A stretch of 64,000 bases of DNA from the NCBI GenBank assembly GCA_003586115.2, contig QVOM02000034.1:127383936-127447935 (forward strand). Reading direction: 5' to 3'. This DNA is from Salvator merianae (lineage: Eukaryota > Chordata > Lepidosauria > Squamata > Teiidae). The notes beneath the pieces were generated by a model, which saw nothing but the letters and a program-made list of their open reading frames with translations, was not told the DNA's origin and did not search any database. Made by a program: the position numbers and the translations under genes. The first letter of the stretch is position 1; every line of letters begins with the position of its first letter. Below are positions 1-12,900 of the stretch, piece after piece.

Positions 1-719
1 AGATGAACGCTGCTGAGACCATGGCTGATTGAGTGGAATGGGCCAAAATGTGTGGAGGAATCTGGAGTTCCAGTTCCCTGTATGCCCGTCTGATGCAGGG
101 ACAAATTCAGGAGGTAATGATCCCTCTAAAACCTTGCATCCCAGTTTTCTCTGGTGAAAAAGCACTGAAAGGGAGGAGGACTTCTGAAAATTCACTGTGC
201 AATTAAGGTACTTCTGCTCTTTTAACATTGAGGCAATGCCATAACTTCTCCAAATGGTGCTTGGGCTTTGAACAAAAAGAAGTTAAGTGAACCTCCTCAT
301 GAACTGAGTTAAGCCCAGATCTAATGGTGGAAAAGAGAAGGCAGGTACAGGCAGAACAGCAGAAGACGAAATCAGGGGCTGTGAAGTGAAAGACTGAGAC
401 ACCAGAGTCTACTGGGGAAGCTGAATGTTAGCCATAGAGGCAGAAGCAGGAGTTAAATCCATCATGACCAAACAACCATGGTCAGCTGGAAGGACCTGGG
501 AAAGGAGGAGAGAGTCAACATAAAGCGCCAGCTCTCTAGAACACCTAGCACTGAGAGCACAGACTATACAGCAGCTTGGAGAAGACCCAAGAGAAAAATA
601 TCAGCTTTTTTCTTCTTTTTTTTTCCTGAGATAACTCTAACCTAGAAGAGGGAAAAACCTCCAGTGGGTGCCTCTCTCACTGGTCATGGGGGCTAAGATA
701 TAACCAAAGAGAGGGTGAT

Positions 720-1720
720 CTCCTTCCCTGAAGAGCCCAGACACCTCCACATGGATGGCGGCAGTATGGCCGCCCACTAAGCTGAAGCTCCACTGCACAT
801 ACTACTCAGAAAAAAAAGCTGGCAGTGGAGCTGCTGGGTGGGCTGAAGCTGCACATACCGAGTGGTCAAGAAGACCATGGTTGGCACTGAAGCAGCCGCC
901 AGCAGCCGGATACAACAGGTGGCAGCCAAAACTAAGCTGGCTGCCATGTGGGTAGAGAAGATGGTGAGAAAAATGGCTGCCCAGGCAGACAGGGGAAAAT
1001 GCAAGATCGGCTATGGCTCACATGCTCCGCAGAGGGAAAGGCAATGACCTGTAGGAAAGACAAAGTGCCATGGCTACCTGAAATCCTTCCCCAAGGCTTT
1101 TTCTCAGTCCAAAGAGGGGGAATAGCTACAGGGCATTGAACAGCTGGGAGACTATGGCGAGCTGGGAGAAGAAGAGGATGGAAGCCCATGAAAGGATGAT
1201 TCCCCCCAATAGGGAAAAAATCCCCACCCACCCCGAGTCTACAGCAGGGATGGAACCCGCAGCCTGGAGATCCATGACAGGGAAATGGGACCCAAAAGGA
1301 GGCTAGTCCGCCTCTTCTGCTTGAGTGAGATGAGGACCATTCACCTGATTCTGTTCCTTGATGTCGAGAGGGCTATGGGCTGCTAAAATGTCGACTGCAA
1401 GCTCCTGCTCCCTCACTGATGGGCACCTCACAAACCAGTGATGCACGTGGAGTGGCAAATAAAAGCCCATGGGCTCACCATGAACAAGGGAGGCAAGGGC
1501 CAGTGGTGTGTGACCCCGGAAACACAGGCAGGCCCAGTAATTGCACTGCGAGATCGAGGGGTCATCAAGGCTAAAGAACGACAAAGATGAACTGGAGAGG
1601 TCTTTGGTGACTTTTTCTTTTCATATTGGGGCAAGCACCCCGTGGCGTCATTGGGATTGAAGAAAGGGAGACGCAACCCAAAGGTCATTCCTCCCGATGG
1701 AGACTTAGGAGCAATCAAAT
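720..1720. repeat. Unassigned GC-richer block, possible old repeat
   Basis: About 1 kb with clearly higher GC than its surroundings. It has internally similar pieces (ctgaagctccactgcacata versus ctgaagctgcacatacc) and several overlapping open frames of 60-99 codons on both strands, none with a recognisable domain. It could be the 5' region of a LINE, an LTR element or a foreign insertion. I cannot assign it. Confidence 0.3.
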
Positions 1721-2163
1721 TCGGTATATCCTAGCTTACTGTTTGAACGGTGCCATCAGTTGAGATGAGTCACAGAAATAAAGTAAAAGTTTTAAATTAA
1801 TTTTTTTGGGGGAACGATCTTTTCAATAAGGTGCCAGGATGAGTCATATCAAATTTGATTAATGTATCTATTGTTCAGTATTTTTTAATGAATTAGTGTA
1901 ACAGAATATACCATTTTCTGATGTATTACTTTTTAAAACAACATAATTTGGAATCTCAAAGCAGTAAACACTTTCCTCATCACACCAACAATAAATAGAA
2001 AAAAGTAATAATAATTATAATCCGAGTAATTTTATCTGCAAAAAACCAGGGGTCTATTTTGAGTCAGAGAAAAAATCAGTAAACTTTTTTCCTCTGTGTT
2101 CTTCTTGTCATTTTCTAGGGCAACTTCAACCTTAAATGTCATGTAGTGTTTCACTTATAATGC

Positions 2164-2210
2164 TGCTGCTGCTGTTGTTGTTGTTGTTGTTATTATTATT
2201 ATTATTATTG
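2164..2210. repeat. Microsatellite (TGC)n-(TGT)n-(TAT)n
   Basis: A run of trinucleotides that changes stepwise from tgc to tgt to tat units, as expected when point mutations spread along a slipping triplet repeat. It lies in an EDEM3 intron. Confidence 0.9.
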
Positions 2211-3345
2211 GTATTTGTATTTGTATTATAGTGAATGGCTATTTTAAATCCCTCTTATTTAATTGAAAACTAGAAGTGCTATGTAGAATATTCTACAAAT
2301 CTATTTGTATTTGCAAATCTAATAGTCCTTTATGTATAGACCAATATTTGTTCCTCTCATTTTTTGTGTGAAAGGAGCATTGAGGATGAAACTACACTAT
2401 TTTATTCTTCATCAGTGAATTTATTTTGTTAATATCGCTAAATTACCTTCCTGATCTTTTTAATAGTCACAAAGAGGAGTGCTGAGAAGGAACTATTTTA
2501 CTGTTCCTTTATCTTCCTTTGATCTCTGATTTTTAAAAAGCACCGAAATGGAAAGAGGTCGCAAATAGAAGTGGTGTGAAGGCGGCTTTTGTGCTTCTCA
2601 GCCCTTTTCAATCAAAAAGAAAGATTGGAGTAGCGATGAGCAGCACTTGCCAACCTCCTTCAATCTCTGTTTTTCATTTTTGCTCCATTTTTATTTTTGC
2701 TCAGAGATGGAAGGGAAAAGAGGGTGGAAAATGTACAAGGCTTTGCCAAACTGCAAATACACGAATTGTGATTACCAAGACCATGTATTTTTTTTTCTAA
2801 CTCAAGATACACAAAATCTGTGATTTTAAAACATAGTAATCAGTTTCAAGGAATTACTGTGATGACAATATTAAATGTGTAGAATTTTAATATTCTACAT
2901 ATTAAAGCCGCCAGCTTTAAGCCCAGGTGTTCGTGCCCTGTGCAAAGCGTGCCATGGCTGTTCGCAGGGACTCCGGGCTTCTGTACTAACGCAGCAGGTC
3001 ACTAGGTCGCTTTGTGTGGGGCGTGAACACCCAGGCTTAAAGCCAACGTCCACTGCTGAGAATTACCCTAAGGATTCTCCAATTTCTTTCTAAGCTTAAA
3101 CTGATTTAAAAAAAAAAAAAAATTAAAAGGGATCGTGCATATTATACAGTAATAATATTTTGTTAAAAAAAAATGTCTGCGGAGAGTTAGTACTATCTTC
3201 TCAAATCCCAATGATCAGCTATTCTCCTGTTAGGGCAGCCTAGCAAAAACTAAAATAAAAATTAGTTTTTTTTTGGGGGGGGGGAGAGAGTGCCAGCAAG
3301 TATGAATAGGCAGAATGCTTTTTATCAAAATGTTTTTATTAGAAC

Positions 3346-3369
3346 TTTTTTTTTTTTTTTTTTTTTTTT
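3346..3369. repeat. T homopolymer
   Basis: About 24 consecutive T in an intron. It could be the A-tail of a retroposed sequence on the - strand, but no body is recognisable beside it. Confidence 0.8.
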
Positions 3370-3773
3370 AGTATTCTCAAGTTGGAACAAATCACACTTT
3401 TTAAAAAGGACTTGTTCTAAGATTGGACCAAAAATACATCCAAATTTATTTGGGTTTCAGGTTCCATTGAAGCAGAACCTTCAGGCTCCAAGAAGGAGGT
3501 TTTCTTCCTACCTGCTTAAACAGCTGACAGGCAGAATTTTTTTCTTCAGTTTCAGCATCAACTGCTGTTGCTGAAAGGGATGAAAGAAATAAAGGGGAAA
3601 AAAAGAAAATAAATCAATGATCAGCTGTTTAGTCCGATCACTGCTTTCAGTTGAAGGTTATTATATTATTTTCTTGTCAGCAGCAGCTGCTTAAGGAGGA
3701 GAAATAAAACCCCAAATCTTTTCTTTTTCTGGCATTATTAGACAGTAAAAGGTTTTGACACTTTTTCTTCTAG

Positions 3774-3908
3774 GTTAACTTAAAATTTGGCATAAGGAGT
3801 CCAGAGGCTCGAACAGGAACAGAGACTGATACTTGCACAGCTTGCGCTGGTACCTTGATCTTGGAGTTTGCTGCTCTGAGTCGTTTCACAGGAGCATCAA
3901 TATTTGAG
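3774..3908 (+). CDS. EDEM3: EDEM3 coding exon a (GH47, first exon in window)
   Basis: Preceded by a pyrimidine-rich tract ending in ctag and followed by gtttgc. It encodes 45 residues in phase 0, including [20 protein letters not shown] and [18 protein letters not shown], which match the GH47 domain of EDEM3. No earlier EDEM3 exon was found in 1-3773. Confidence 0.95.
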
Positions 3909-6900
3909 GTTTGCATAACAGAATGTGCTTCTTTCATATATAATATGTAACTTTAGATCACTGTCTATTATGTATGATTGATAGCTAGTTAGTTATAAGT
4001 TTATTATGGTCAGAGACTAGGGCCATATTTGCATAGACATCTTTACTCCTAGACTAGGGTACAGGACAAGGTCATCTGCTTTGGGCTATCCTGTCCTGTG
4101 CCAGCCCCAACACCATTTCTGAACCTATGCCAGCTTTGGAACTTATACCAGCGCCTCCAAATCCTCCAAAGGCCAGGAATGAAGTTTTCCGGCCTTCAGA
4201 AATCCTAGGTAGCCCATTTTTGTGGCATGCTGTTTTGCACCATCAAAAAGTATCTCTTATGGTATAGTGGAAAATGGAGACTTTGGGCCTGTTTGCACTT
4301 AGCGAGTGGTACGTTTTAGGATGCACACTAGAATGCAGGATCTGCACTTGCGAACAGCCCCAGCTGACCCGAAATCTACCAAAGCCCACCTGATGCTTAC
4401 CTGAATCCAACCAGCTGTGGTCAACTAATTTGTAGTCTCCAATACCTGCACAATCAGATGAGGATCAGGGAAGGTGCATTCGCACCAATTCTGGGTTCAA
4501 AATGGTGGCAGGGCGGGGCCGACGGGGCCGTGCAGGTGCAGTCTGCCGGTTTGCACCCCGGTTTGGACCTTGGGGTCTGGACCCTGGTGGCCTTTTCGGA
4601 CACAGGTTCAAACACAGACCCTCTGGGTTTAAACACAGACCCTCTGGATTCAAACATAGACCCTCTAGGTTCAAACACAGACCCTCTGTGTTCAAACACA
4701 GCTACTGAACTAGTACGCTCTCATTTGCACTGCGTCCAACGCTGGTTGGCTTGCGGAGTGTTCCAGCGCTGACAGGTGCGAAGACCTCTCTCCGTACCCG
4801 AACTCTAGTTATACTGTTATACCGCTGTAAGTGCGAACAGGCCCATGTTGTCCACACCCTTCTGTAATCCTATATACTTCCCCTAGCACACCAATGGACA
4901 GCGATGTTAAGGTCTACTGGTAAATCAGGCTAGATAACTATCTGGGGCACACTAGCTTTATATGCAGTCTGTCCTGTGAGGATGTAGCATTCTAGGAGGG
5001 GCCAGGGCCTTCAGTAATCCACACTAAGTGCAGAAGGGAGACCTCTTATCCCTTCTTATCATGGCACAATGTCCCATGTGGAAAGCCCTATTTCTCAAAG
5101 TTACTAAAGAAAATTAGAAAAATAAGAACTTCAATCTATCTATACAAACCACAGAAGAAAATTTACATAGCTCCTGTGTAACATTTCTGTAGTACTGTTG
5201 TAATACTGGTCCTTTGAATTTTATGTGGATCCATCTTCCATAAGCCTCAAATATGATTAGGAATGATTGGAGTTTTAGTCCAGCAACCTATAGAAGGGTA
5301 CAGTTCCCCCATTCCTGCTAAGTTTGGAGGCATTGCAGTTAATTTTAAAAGGATTATATTAATGCCCAAATGGAGTTTATGTCAAAATAACATTGAAGCA
5401 GCAGCCTTATGGGGGTGACTAATAGTAGTAACTAATGGTAGTGACTGTAACTCAGGGGTATAGCAAACTGATTGGAAAGCAGAGGGTTGCTGGTTCAATC
5501 CCCAGCCTCTCCCTGGAATTTGGCAATGGCAAACAACCAGGAGTTGACCACGACTCGATGGTACCCAGCAACAACACTGAATGGTATTATTGAATCCCAC
5601 TGTTTTTGAGCAAATTCCTGTAACTTAGAATTCTGATCTAGTGTTGCAGAGAGGTTAAACACCTGAATGTAACAAAGCAGGAAGGTGAATCAAATATCTT
5701 CAGTTTGCATTTCACCTCAACAGTACTCTTGAGTTGCCCTATGCTAGTAATTTTCTTTCAGGCTTGGTCTCTGTTACAGTATTAATGTAGAATTATTTAC
5801 CATTTCTTACAGCTGGATATTTAATTTGTATGCATTACAGATTGTGGCATTTTCATTTTAAGAAACCATTGTGTTATTTAAATTGAGTAAGTGGAAGTTA
5901 TGCTATTGTCAACTTCCCTAACCATCAGATTTGCCATCTATAAACAGAACTGTGCTATGTAAATATTACTCTGTATAAGGGTGGATTGCATTTTCTTGCT
6001 TACCTTTTTTAATGGCATGGGCTAACACTATATAGCTGAATATGTGGCATTTCCATACTGTTCTTCTAGCCTTAGAGAATGGCTGGATCTTGGAGTGTAA
6101 TGACTAATGACTGAGTTCTTGGGTGATTTAAATGGAAACAGAATTGAATCCATGATTGATTGTAGAGTATAGAATGATTTTGCAGAGAAGTGTTTTTGCA
6201 TTACTGCAGATATTGCTCCTTGTACTTATAATTTTGTGATGTAAAATGCTTCAGAATTAATGTACCAGTTCTTGCATTAGTTTTTCACCTTCACTATTGA
6301 ACTACAGCAGTATTTACAAAAAAAGAAGCAGAAATCCATCAACAAACCTTTTTTTTTCTTTTGCTTCAGGAATATGCACGGAAGGCACTTGATTTTCTTT
6401 GGGAGAAAAGACAACGCAGCAGCAATTTAGTGGGTGTCACTATTAACATTCATACAGGTGACTGGGTCCGCAAAGGTATGAAGTTTTCATATCATGTACT
6501 CTGTAGTTAATGCATAAAACAATATATAAAGTGCCCTTGAGATACTCATCTTAGGCTTCTTTCATGTTGGAAAGTCAACAGGACGACCATCTGTTTGACC
6601 TAGTGAACTAAGAAAACTAGGCTTGGTCAGGATCAAATGCTTGCTAAGATACGTATGTTGTATATAACATAAATGAGAGGTAACTTGTCTCCATTTCTCT
6701 TACAATCAAAAAAAGGGTAAACCGTCCTCTGCAAGTAAATGCAGATTTAAGAAAGGAATTTTATATGTTGACTAGTGGAGGTTTTCTAAGCAGAGGAATT
6801 GAGATATAAACTGCGTGCCTGAAAGGAGTCTAACCTTCAGCAGTGAAAATTAGCAGGACAGGACAAAAAACAGAAGGAAAAAAATAAAAAATCAAGCAAA

Positions 6901-9900
6901 TGAATACCGTGCTCAGTACAGCTTCCCAAATTTCTTTCTATTTATTTCTAACCCGCACTTTTAAGGACTAATTTTACAGGTATAAAGACCAGTTTAGAAA
7001 TAAATCTTAAACAATGTTTTTATCTTGTTTCTAGATAGTGGAGTTGGAGCAGGAATAGATTCCTATTATGAATATTTATTAAAGGCTTATGTCTTACTTG
7101 GAGATGACAGTTTCTTGGAAAGATTTAACACGGTAGGATTCACTCCACATGACTTGCAGTATATTTAAATAGAATATCAAAAATAATTTGTTGCTTTCTT
7201 TCATTCAGTAATTTTTATAGAACCCATGGTATGTGCCTCTAAACAAGGAGACACTTATTTCTCATCACCTGGGAGTAAAAGACTTAGGCATAGAGTTTGC
7301 ATATAACCAGGTATTAGTGAATTGTGATAAAGACTGGGGGGAGAATTATTTTGAATCGAATTAGCTTGTATTCTTAATATAAAGTGAAATAACTGCATAA
7401 AAATATATAAGTAGTAAACTCTTATGACATAGTTTGTTACTCTAGTTAACATACTACTTCAGCAGTTTGCTTTTTGCTGAAACCCATCTCTGGAAAAACA
7501 TCTCTTTTCTACTGAAATGGTGGCTTTCTTGGATGTTTTGTTTGGAAGATTAGGATATTTTCTAGCAGCACTTTCATGAGAGACAGAGAAGGTTATTTCA
7601 CCATGTGGATCAAAACTTTTCCAAACAGAATATAGAGCAAAATAATTTTCCTAGGTCATATACGGGTAAAACTTTGTTACAAAAAATCTTGAAGTCATGA
7701 AGTGACTTCCTCATTTGTCTGGCATTTGAAATGGCTTTATTTAAACTAGCAACAATTTCATCTCTTATGCTTGCAGTTTGGATATATAAAAAAAGACCAG
7801 GTACACAGTTCTGTTGCATAGCTGTTTCTTAGTTACCAGAGCTTGAAAGTAGGTTGGGAAACCCATGTTCAGGGTTGTTCATGAACTGTGTAAGATAAAG
7901 GTATATAGTACTCTTCTATAAGTCTACTTCAGTAGCTTTCGAAAGTCCCTAGCTTCCTCACTTAAATAGCATTTTGAGCAGGAAGTCTCGATCAGTTAGT
8001 TTTGTTATTTTATTTCTTCCTTACCCGCTGTCAGCTGACTGCCACCAAGAAGTACTTTGAGGTGGCTTAAAACAGTAGATAGGGTACATGAGATGGAATT
8101 GATTGCAAAGAAGATAGGGTAGATGGTTTTGTGGTTATGCAGGTTCATAGGCTTTTAATAGGAATTTTGTTCTGTTTGATTGTACAACTGTGTTTCAAAT
8201 GTTTTATTACTCTGTGCTGACAACTTTGGGAAGACCAACATTTTATTCATTTGTATGTTGATCCAGTATATGTTTAGTTTTACAAAATAGCCATGGAAAA
8301 TAGAGTTTTGTACTCTTTTTAAAAACTCATTGTTTAAGCATACAGTTGTGCATAAAGTATTTGCTTCTTCTGAGACCGGTAAATCTACATTACAAGCTAG
8401 AATTTATTTGCTTTAGGTCTAACACTGCAGATTCATTTGGCATTGGAAATGAATGTAGGCTCACCAGCATCTGATGTTTTCCAGCATTATGATGCAATAA
8501 TGAGATACATAAGCCAACCACCTCTCCTGCTTGATGTTCACATACACAAGCCAATGCTCAATGCTCGGACCTGGATGGACTCACTACTAGCATTTTTTCC
8601 AGGTTTGCAGGTAAGCTTTTTATAAGTAAAGAAGGTTCTATGGGTCTTGTGCCCATTGATCCAGAACATGTTAGCTGTTCCTACGTATTTGTTGAGTTCC
8701 CAGTTTTAGGGAATTTATCTGTGAATTTGGGCCTCTTTACTACTTAGAACATTTCAACTAGCATGGCTTGGACGAGCCAAGATTGGGTACAGTGAGGAGT
8801 GTTCGTGCTTGTCAGCGCTGGAACGCTCCCTGAGCCAACCAGCTGGGGAAGAAGTGCGATTGGGAGTGCACTAGTTAAGTAGCTGTGTCCAGACCCAGAG
8901 GAGCTGTGTCCGGACATGTGTCCGGAACGGCCGCCAGGGTCCAGACCCCAAAGTCCGAACCTGGGTTCGAACCATTTGACAGTGCAGGCATGGCCACACA
9001 GTCCCCACCATTCCAAACCAGGAAGTGGTGCAAATGCACCTTTCCTGATCCTCACCTGATTGTACAAGTCAGATTGGAATCCACAATTTTCTTGACCACA
9101 GCTGGTAGGTTTCAGGTGAGCAACAGGTGGACTTTGGTGAGTTTCCAGTCAGCTGGAGCTGTTTGCAGGTGCAAATGCTCTGTTCCAGCGAGTGTCCTGG
9201 AATGTTCCATTCACTAATTGCAAACAGGCCCTATATGACATCCCTTGTTATACATGAGCCAGAGCTATGGCCAGATTCTCATATTTGCAAGTTTGATGCC
9301 AGAGAATGATGATTTTCTGGTCTTTTCTGTAGCGAAGTTTTGATGCTTGTGCATTTCATTGGAACTGTAACCTCATGAATAGGGATCTGTCAAGCAGCAG
9401 TTGGACAACACTGAATCCAAATTCCTCCTCTCATATTCAGGGTGTTAGGGAAAGGGGGCACAGGGCAGGTGAGCAAAAGATGCATGTATGAACTAGTTAA
9501 TGACACAGAAGCACTCACATGTCCTATCTGTGGCCTCTTCTGCAGCTGGGTCCAGCTGGCCATGCAGCTGAGATGAGGTAGGGCTATGTACCAGCAGTGA
9601 TGACTTCATGACGTGGCCCACACTGATCTCGCAACCCCTGCCCTTTCCCTGGCCGCTACCAAGCCCAAACAGCAGAAAATTCATCAGGTTTGGCAAAACA
9701 CAGGGAAAGGGCGAGGGGGTGTAGGATTGTCATGGGCTGTGCAATGACTGTGTTTCACCACGCCCTCCCGGCTGCAAGGACAACTGGGACAGAGAGTCCA
9801 ACTGCAGAACAGACCACAAGGATGGCAGGTGAGTGTGGTTGTGTCTTTAGTGCACTCTTGTTTGTACCTTTCACTTACTTGCCTCTTTAGCCCTCTTCCT

Positions 9901-12900
9901 AACAGCTGTGGACATGAGAGGAGGGAATTGTATCAATTCCTTACCCTCTGCGTAGTTCATCAAACTGCTTTCTGACATATCACTACTTACGAGTCATGAA
10001 GCATTGCTATACCTGACTTTACATGGGACTATATGATCAATATAGATATGTTTCTGACTTCACACATCATGCATGAATGTTCTGTAGAATGTGAATTGTT
10101 TTGCTTTGAAAAATTAGCCATCTGCAAAAATGTATAGGCATCTAATATAAACAGTTTAATCCTTGGGTTACTCCTAAACTGTCTTGAAAAATACCTGCTT
10201 TAGCATATAAAAATCTGTAGAAATTTGATTTCTCAAAGCAAAGGTTAAATATAGAGTGATTTAATAACTTTCATACAGTCACATCTCATTATTCACAGTT
10301 TCAATATCTTGCAACTGCACAAGTGTATAGGGTTTGGTATCTGCAATCACATGTTCATGAGTTAACACCCAAGGCTGACTGGGGTGGAGAGATTGAAATT
10401 GATAACTTTGGTTGGTTCAGTATACTGGCATTGCTTGCATTTCTTAGGTGTAACACTTTTGTTTTTTTGTACTTCTGTGAAAGTTTGAGACATGTAGAAG
10501 TTAGCTATATGCATTAACAGTAACTCCTGTGGCTTTAGAAAGCCTTAGGAGCAAGGTGCTTTTTTTTTTTCTTTCAAACGTGACTTTCCCTAATCACCAT
10601 TTTCTCATAGGTTCAATGATTTAATATTTGTGAATCTGAAATTCATGATCTGTTTAAGGTACATTCAGCAAGGAAATAAATAGGGACTACTGTAATATAA
10701 ATGCATGGGCTGTATACCAGTCCAAGCAAAATATAAGCATTGGTCTTTTCTGTTTTAGCAGATACATGCATGTGTCATCTCAAGTTAAATTGCTCTGTTT
10801 TTTTTTGCTTGTTTATCCAGCTGTCTCCTTCTTTGTCTTATGCTTTGTTCTGTGTAGAGAGAGAAACATTAGTCACATTATGGCCTGGCTAAGTCACACT
10901 CGGGCACAGATACGTTGCAAATATTACTTTTTCTGTTTTGAATTCTAGGTGTTGAAAGGTGATATTAGACCAGCTATAGAAACTCATGAGATGCTCTATC
11001 AGGTGATTAAAAAGCATAACTTCCTTCCCGAGGTAAGATAATACATATTATGAACTCATTTCAGAGGAATATTAATACTTAGTACTAAAATAAATTTCAA
11101 ATAATGCAACCATTTCTTTAACATTTAAACTCTTTTGTAATTGTCCTACTTTCTGTGGGAATGGGTCTTGTGAATTAATGCATTACATCTTGAGACATTG
11201 CATCTCTCTGAGTTCTAGGAATCTGTCTTCATTTATAGTGTTCTGTTGAAGGTGATGCAATTTTGCAGGATGACAATTGGAAATCTCACTTTTGCCTTTC
11301 TGAAATAGGGACTGGTGTACTGGGTCCTGGTTAGAGCAGGTGAAAATGAGACTTCTGGCCTTTGTTTTATTTTTCCAAGAGCGCAAACAGAAACACATCT
11401 TACCTGAATTCACTATCTCTGTGTATGCTTGCATTTTACATGCTGTAATATAATGATAAACATAATAGGCTTGTGTTCTTTGTGCATTGCCTTAGACTCT
11501 TGGTAAGATTTGATGTCAGACTCTTTGGTTGCTCTGTAGCATTTTTCATTGGTACTGATGTCTTAGAGGTTTTCATGTGTTACAACAGTTTTATACATGG
11601 AACATCAAATGTTCTGCACAGTTTCTATTAAGTGATATTTTGCATGAACTGAGGTGTACTTCTCCATCCTTTAGGATCACTTTGTGAATGCTTTCACCCG
11701 TATTTTTAACTAGTAGGCTTGCCTAGAATTTCTTGGGGGTTTGTTCTTGAGAATAAGAAATAATGAAGTTGCCTTGAAATGCAAAGTGGTTTGGATTATA
11801 TTTTTATTGCTATTTCTCATTATGAAATTATTTTGATAATTATTTCTAAACATTTCTGTCTTACCCTTCACCAGCAGGTTTCAGGGTGGTTATAAAATAT
11901 GGATAAATCAATAAAACATTATTAAGTAAAAACATAGGTATAATTAAACTACGACCCTCCTTGATATAAAGCAATATAAATTACATCACCCATATTTGGT
12001 CTAATACTAACACATAGCTAAGTGAACAGCAGGTAACAGAATAAGTCAGTAATTATTATTTTTTTAACGGGGAGGATATTGCTTTTCTTTGGCTGAGCTT
12101 GTGCTTGGCTCTGGAAGGATTGGAAGGAGTTACGCTTTCTGTTCTCTTTGGGAGTCCAGTTTTGACTGCTGTTATAAGAGTCATCTTGAGGACTTGTGCT
12201 GTCTAATAAGACAGTAGGTTGAGAAGGCATTCTAATACCAGAAATAATTCGTAGCTAACTTCAAGTTGTTCTTATTTCTTCTGGTGTATGATGTGTGTCA
12301 GTGATTCTTTCTTCAGGAAGGTAGCATCAAGCCTTCTTAAGCTGCTGTATATCAGTTTGTTTTATCAATAATAATATCATCCCTGCAGTTGCTTTGGAAC
12401 TGTTTTAAAGAGGATGTGGGAAAGATGCACCTTCCTATTGTTGCTTAGGCCCAAGAAATCACAGATATCATTTTGAATTGTTTGGCTAACAATGTCCACC
12501 TTTTAAAAAAATATATATATTAACATAGGAGGGTAGAATGGGCATCATAACTACTGAGGACAGGGCACCAGGGGAGTTGGGAAGACAAAGGGTTATGAGA
12601 ACCTTTCCCAGTTTGAGTGGGTTATTGAAGTATTGGTTGGTGTCTGACCCTTCAATAAAGGATAACTCAGCTCACATCTAAAGAAACAAAGGGAAACTTA
12701 TGGAGTGTCCTGTTACAGTTTCACATCTTCTACTTGAGCATTCATAGTTTGGAAGATAATGGTCAAAGCCCTGAAGGTAATATAACTACTGATCTGCCTT
12801 ACTACCTCTTTCAGGCTTTCACAACAGACTTCCGGGTACATTGGGCTCAGCATCCTTTACGGCCAGAATTTGCAGAGAGCACCTATTTTTTATATAAAGT

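Larger units (their letters stand above)
1..3773 (+). other. EDEM3: EDEM3 intron upstream of the first visible exon
   Basis: No EDEM3 exon is recognisable here, so the window opens inside an intron. 1-720 and 1721-3770 are AT-rich. They contain a trinucleotide run near 2164 and a T-run near 3346. A GC-richer block at about 720-1720 is listed separately. Short open frames here resemble nothing I know. Confidence 0.7.
3909..6369 (+). other. EDEM3: EDEM3 intron between exons a and b
   Basis: The donor gtttgc is followed by AT-rich sequence with an hAT-like non-autonomous element (4285-4844) and a tRNA-derived SINE (about 5438-5580). Nothing else is recognised. Confidence 0.8.

Noticed and set aside
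4458..4772. 104-codon frame with a seven-residue repeat
   Set aside because: The frame stays open because the 21-bp minisatellite unit is a multiple of three; it lies inside a non-coding transposon.
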